From NCBI GenBank assembly GCA_013399855.1, contig VXAY01003830.1:176900-240899 (forward strand): DNA of 64,000 nucleotides. The letters run 5' to 3'. Below are positions 49,603 through 64,000 of this stretch, piece by piece. Source of the DNA: Oxyruncus cristatus. Its lineage: Eukaryota; Chordata; Aves; Passeriformes; Cotingidae. The position numbers were made by a program, and so were the translations under genes. The first letter of the stretch is position 1; every line of letters begins with the position of its first letter. A model generated the notes under the pieces. That model saw nothing but the letters and a program-made list of their open reading frames with translations, ran no database searches and was not told the DNA's origin.

Positions 49603-50045
49603 ATCCAGAGGAGGGCCACGAAGATGACTGGAGCGGTGAGCACCTCTCTACTGAAGACAGATTGAGAGAGCTGAGGTTGCTCAGCCTCGAGAAGGCTCCA
49701 GGGAGACCTTACAGCAACCTTCCAGTAGCCAAAGGCAGCCTACAAGAAGCCTGTAGAGGGACTTTTTACTGGGGCCTGTGGTGATAGAAGAGGGAATGGC
49801 CTTAAATCAAAACAGGGTAGGTTTAGATTAGATGTTAGGAAGAAATTCTTTGCTGTGAAGGTGGTGAGGCACTGGAACAGGTTGCCCAGGGAAGCTGTGG
49901 CTACCCTGTCCTTGGAAGTGTTCAAGGCCAGGTTGGGTGGGTTTCTGAGCAATCTGGTCTCATGGAAGGTTCCCTGCCCCATAGCAGGGGGACAAGTACT
50001 AGATGATCTTTAAGGTCTCTTCCAACCCAGCTATTCTATGATTAT
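49603..50045 (+). mobile_element. CR1 retrotransposon, 5'-truncated 3' end (copy 1)
   Basis: Carries the characteristic CR1 3' region: an AGAGGAGGGCCACGAAGATG-like start, then AGGAAGAAATTCTTTGCTGTG, then GGCACTGGAACAGGTTGCCC, and a TTCCAACCCAGCTATTCTATG end. CR1 is a non-LTR retrotransposon; nearly all genomic copies are dead and truncated at the 5' end, as here. Only untranslated/terminal sequence is present, so there is no enzyme. A few internal bases relative to the usual layout appear to be missing near 49,695. Confidence 0.95.
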
Positions 50046-50189
50046 CTGAAACACTGTAACAAGACAGGAAAAAAGAACTGCAGGTTTCAGAAGAAAAATG
50101 ATCTAATGTGAGAAAGAGGCTATTGTAATTAAGATATATGAAGTAAAGTACTAGGAAAGAAAAGGGGAATGTAGAATTCCCTTCACATT

Positions 50190-51366
50190 CATGAAAGTGG
50201 ACAAGGGGAGTGCTACAGATGTCATTTATCTGGACTTGTAAAGCCTGTGACATGGTCCCCATGATATCCTTCTCTTTAAATTGGAGAGAGATGAATTTAA
50301 GGAGTGGACTGTAGATGTATAAGAAAGTGGGTGGATAGTCACATTCAGAGAGTGCAGTCAATGGCTCAGAGTCCTGATGGACATCAGTGACAAGTGATGT
50401 CCCTCAGGCATCCTTATTGGAACCACTGCTATTTAATATCTTCATTAATGACACAGATGAAGGGTTCGAGTGCACCCTTGGCAAACTTGCAGATGACACC
50501 AAGGTGAGTGGTGTCGGTGCTGCACCCGAAGGACCGGATGCCATCCAGAGGGACCTGGACAAGTTCGAGAAGTGGGCCCATGGGAATCTCATGAGGTTTA
50601 ATAAGACCAAGTACAAAGTACTGCACCTGGGCCAGGACAACCTCCAGTACCAATACAGGCTGGGGCATGAATGGATTGAGAGCAGCCCTGCTGAGAAGGA
50701 CTTGGGGGTGCTGATGGATGAGAGGCTGGACATGAGCCAGCAATGTGCACTTGCAGCTCAGAAAGTCAATTGTATCCTGGGCTGCATCCAAAGCAGAGGG
50801 GGCAGCAGGTCGAAGGAGGTGATTCTACCCTACTATTCCAGTCTTGCGAGAATCCACTTGCAGTGCTGCATCCATGTCTGAGGTCCCAGCACAGGAGGGA
50901 CATTGAAGTGTTGTAATGACTCTAGAGGAGGACCAGTTGATTAGAGAGATGGAGCACCTCTGCTGTAAGGAAACACCACGAGAATTGGGATCGTTCAGGC
51001 TGGAGAAAAGAAGGCTTAGGGGTGACCTAATTGCAGCCTTCCAATACCTGAAGGAAGCCTGCAAGATGGAGAGGGACTTTCTACAAGGATATGTAGTGAC
51101 AGACAAGGAGGAATGGCTTTAATCTGAAAGAGGGTAGGTTTAGATTAGATACTGAGAGGAAATTCTTTACTGTGAGGGTGGTGAGACAATGGAACAGGTT
51201 GTCCAAAGAAGTGGTAGAAATGGAATCCCTGGAAATATTCCAGGATATGATAGATAAGGCCTTGAGCAACCTGGTCTAGTGGAAGGTATCCCTGCCCACG
51301 GCAGCAGGGGTGGAACTAGATGATCTTTAAGGTCCCTTTCAACCCAGGCTATTCTATGATTCCATG
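50190..51366 (+). mobile_element. CR1 retrotransposon with reverse-transcriptase C-terminal remnant (copy 2)
   Basis: About 1.2 kb, 5'-truncated. The first 200 bases read as degraded reverse-transcriptase palm sequence containing stops. From 50,387 to 50,881 an open frame of 164 codons keeps the motif order LLFNIFIND, then LADDTKVSG (catalytic box; most RTs have Phe or Tyr where this has Leu), then [10 protein letters not shown] and [10 protein letters not shown]. It ends at a premature TGA relative to the family. The 3' end reads TTCAACCCAGGCTATTCTATG. A dead copy, in the same orientation as copies 1 and 3. Confidence 0.95.
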
Positions 51367-52010
51367 AAAGGCAGATTTGCTTGTTTTTTTGATGGTTTGG
51401 GGCTGAACCCTCTGACATTATACATTAAATACTACTGCAAGGACATGATCCACTAGTCAACCCTGTCAAATAAAAAAATGTGCTCTCCCTTTTTAAAATG
51501 TCTTCCTGCTACTGCTAAATTTGCTGTCAGCACTGCCTTCTGCTGTTGTTACAACAGCTGATGGCCTACTTGTTGCTAAAGCCATTATGCTCACCCTGGC
51601 TTTCCAGGCTTTGTTTTAAGTTTTGGTTATGACAAATAACAAAACTGGAGAGAGAGAAAACAAGAGTACCCACCATTTTTAGGGTTTTCTGGTTAGCTTT
51701 CATCTATGTAGTCCTAAAGGGGATGTTCATCTGCAGTTTCATTGTTGATTGCACTCCATGCAAACAGTGGCCTCGGCGTGGTGCCTACCGTGGGAGGGCT
51801 GCAAGGCTCCTGCAGGAATGGCAGACTGAGACACTGACAGCACCAAGGGACATGCAGACATCTGGTCTCGACCCTCATGTGAGCGGACTGGCCTTGGCAA
51901 GGTCTGATTCCCCCACATCCCCCTCCATTAGGTCAGAGGGCCCAATGGGCAATCCTTCAGCTCACAGTAGGTATCCAAACTCCTTGGTTGACTTCATGGA
52001 GGCCAAAAAA
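51367..52010. other. Spacer between CR1 copies
   Basis: About 640 bases. The first part is AT-rich; 51,770-51,990 is GC-richer and may be the degraded 5' part of copy 3 or another old element. No gene recognised. Confidence 0.4.
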
Positions 52011-52617
52011 GGGGCTAAACCCTTGTGCCCTTGTGGCCAAGAAGGCCAGTGGTGTCCTGGGATGCATTAGGAAGAGCATTGCCAGCAGGCTGAGGGAGGC
52101 AGATCCTGCCCCTCTACTCAGCCCTGGCGAGGCCAGATCTGGAGAGTTGTGTCCAGTTCTGGGCTCCTCAGGACAAGACAGATATGGAACTCCTGGAGTA
52201 GTCCAGTAGAGGGTGACAAAGATGATTAAAGTACTGGAGCATCTCTCTTATGCGAAGAGGCTGAGAGAGGTGGGCCCATTAAGCCTTGAGAAGAGACAGG
52301 AGAGGGGACCTCATCAATGTCTGTAAATGGCTGAAGGGAGAATCTCTTTGGTAGTGCCAAGCAACAGGACAAGAAGCAATGGGAAGAATGGGATGCACAG
52401 GAAGCTCCACCTGAAAAGAAGGAAGAACTTCTTTACTGTGCGGGTGACAATCACTGGAACAGATTGCCTACAGAGATTGTGGAGTCTCCTTCACATTCAA
52501 CAACCATCTCGATGCAATCCTGCGCCACGTGCTCTAGGATGACCCTGCTTGAGCAGGAGGTTGCACCAGACGACCCGCTGGGCTCCATTCCAACCTGACC
52601 TACTCTGTGACTCCGTG
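52011..52617 (+). mobile_element. CR1 retrotransposon, 5'-truncated (copy 3)
   Basis: Begins in the last part of the reverse-transcriptase region (CCCTTGTGGCCAAGAAGGCC, then GGGATGCATTAGGAAGAGCA and CTCTACTCAGCCCTGG) and continues through AGGAAGAACTTCTTTACTGT to an end reading CATTCCAACCTGACCTACTC. The frame is broken. Its end and some internal wording differ from copies 1 and 2, so it belongs to a different CR1 subfamily. The 3' end lies about 24 bases before the assembly gap. Confidence 0.93.
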
Positions 52618-52640
52618 GGACGCCAGCAACGCAAACCCCA

Positions 52641-52971
52641 NNNNNNNNNNNNNNNNNNNNNNNNNNNNNNNNNNNNNNNNNNNNNNNNNNNNNNNNNNNN
52701 NNNNNNNNNNNNNNNNNNNNNNNNNNNNNNNNNNNNNNNNNNNNNNNNNNNNNNNNNNNNNNNNNNNNNNNNNNNNNNNNNNNNNNNNNNNNNNNNNNNN
52801 NNNNNNNNNNNNNNNNNNNNNNNNNNNNNNNNNNNNNNNNNNNNNNNNNNNNNNNNNNNNNNNNNNNNNNNNNNNNNNNNNNNNNNNNNNNNNNNNNNNN
52901 NNNNNNNNNNNNNNNNNNNNNNNNNNNNNNNNNNNNNNNNNNNNNNNNNNNNNNNNNNNNNNNNNNNNNNN
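52641..52971. other. Assembly gap (331 N) at CHIC2 promoter
   Basis: The gap starts just after the CR1 and ends 48 bases before the CHIC2 start codon. It hides the core promoter and most of the 5'UTR. GC-rich CpG-island sequence, which is hard to sequence, is the likely cause. Confidence 0.99.
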
Positions 52972-53019
52972 CGGCGCCCGTCGCGCTTCCTCTGTCTCAG
53001 CGGACGCCCCGGCCCGGCC

Positions 53020-64000
<10,981 letters not shown>

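Overview
The window looks like nuclear DNA of a bird. It holds two vertebrate genes in spliced form, at least four 5'-truncated CR1 non-LTR retrotransposons with the avian-type end resembling ATTCTATG, long AT-rich stretches almost free of repeats, and dense CpG blocks. There are no operons, Shine-Dalgarno sites or CRISPR arrays. I cannot name the species. Three runs of N (12,739-12,914; 34,616-34,692; 52,641-52,971) show that this is an assembled scaffold.

The two confident genes are GSX2 (minus strand, two exons, complete, 265 aa, start 36,879, stop 35,882) and CHIC2 (plus strand, first three coding exons at 53,020-53,138, 58,866-58,920 and 59,064-59,219; the rest lies beyond the right edge). 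They are divergent, with about 16 kb between start codons. This matches the vertebrate CHIC2-GSX2-PDGFRA-KIT neighbourhood, so PDGFRA is expected off the left edge, on the minus strand.

Layout: 1-3.0 kb, A-rich edge then a CpG-rich domain with no recognisable gene. 3-27.4 kb, AT-rich gene desert containing one 492-nt methionine-free open frame (10,243-10,734), a GATA microsatellite beside a gap, a perfect 67-bp tandem duplication (15,113-15,246) and a tandem-plus-inverted repeat (21,047-21,100). 27.4-32.6 kb, CpG blocks alternating with AT-rich segments that carry clusters of homeodomain, E-box and TALE-type cores. 35.3-37.1 kb, GSX2 with its TATA box. 37.1-42 kb, GSX2 upstream region with several segments that look like conserved non-coding enhancers, the best at 38,585-38,780. 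42-49.6 kb, AT-rich intergenic DNA. 49.6-52.6 kb, three same-strand CR1 copies ending just before a gap that hides the CHIC2 5'UTR. 53.0-64 kb, CHIC2.

How it works together: GSX2 is a homeodomain repressor of ventral telencephalic patterning. Developmental regulators of this type usually sit in gene-poor DNA rich in enhancers, as seen here on both sides. CHIC2 is a broadly expressed, palmitoylated membrane-associated protein with a CpG-island promoter. I see no new multi-gene system. The most informative unexplained material is the non-coding sequence around GSX2 and the methionine-free open frame at 10.2 kb. All calls rest on reading the sequence and on family knowledge; no alignment or database search was run.
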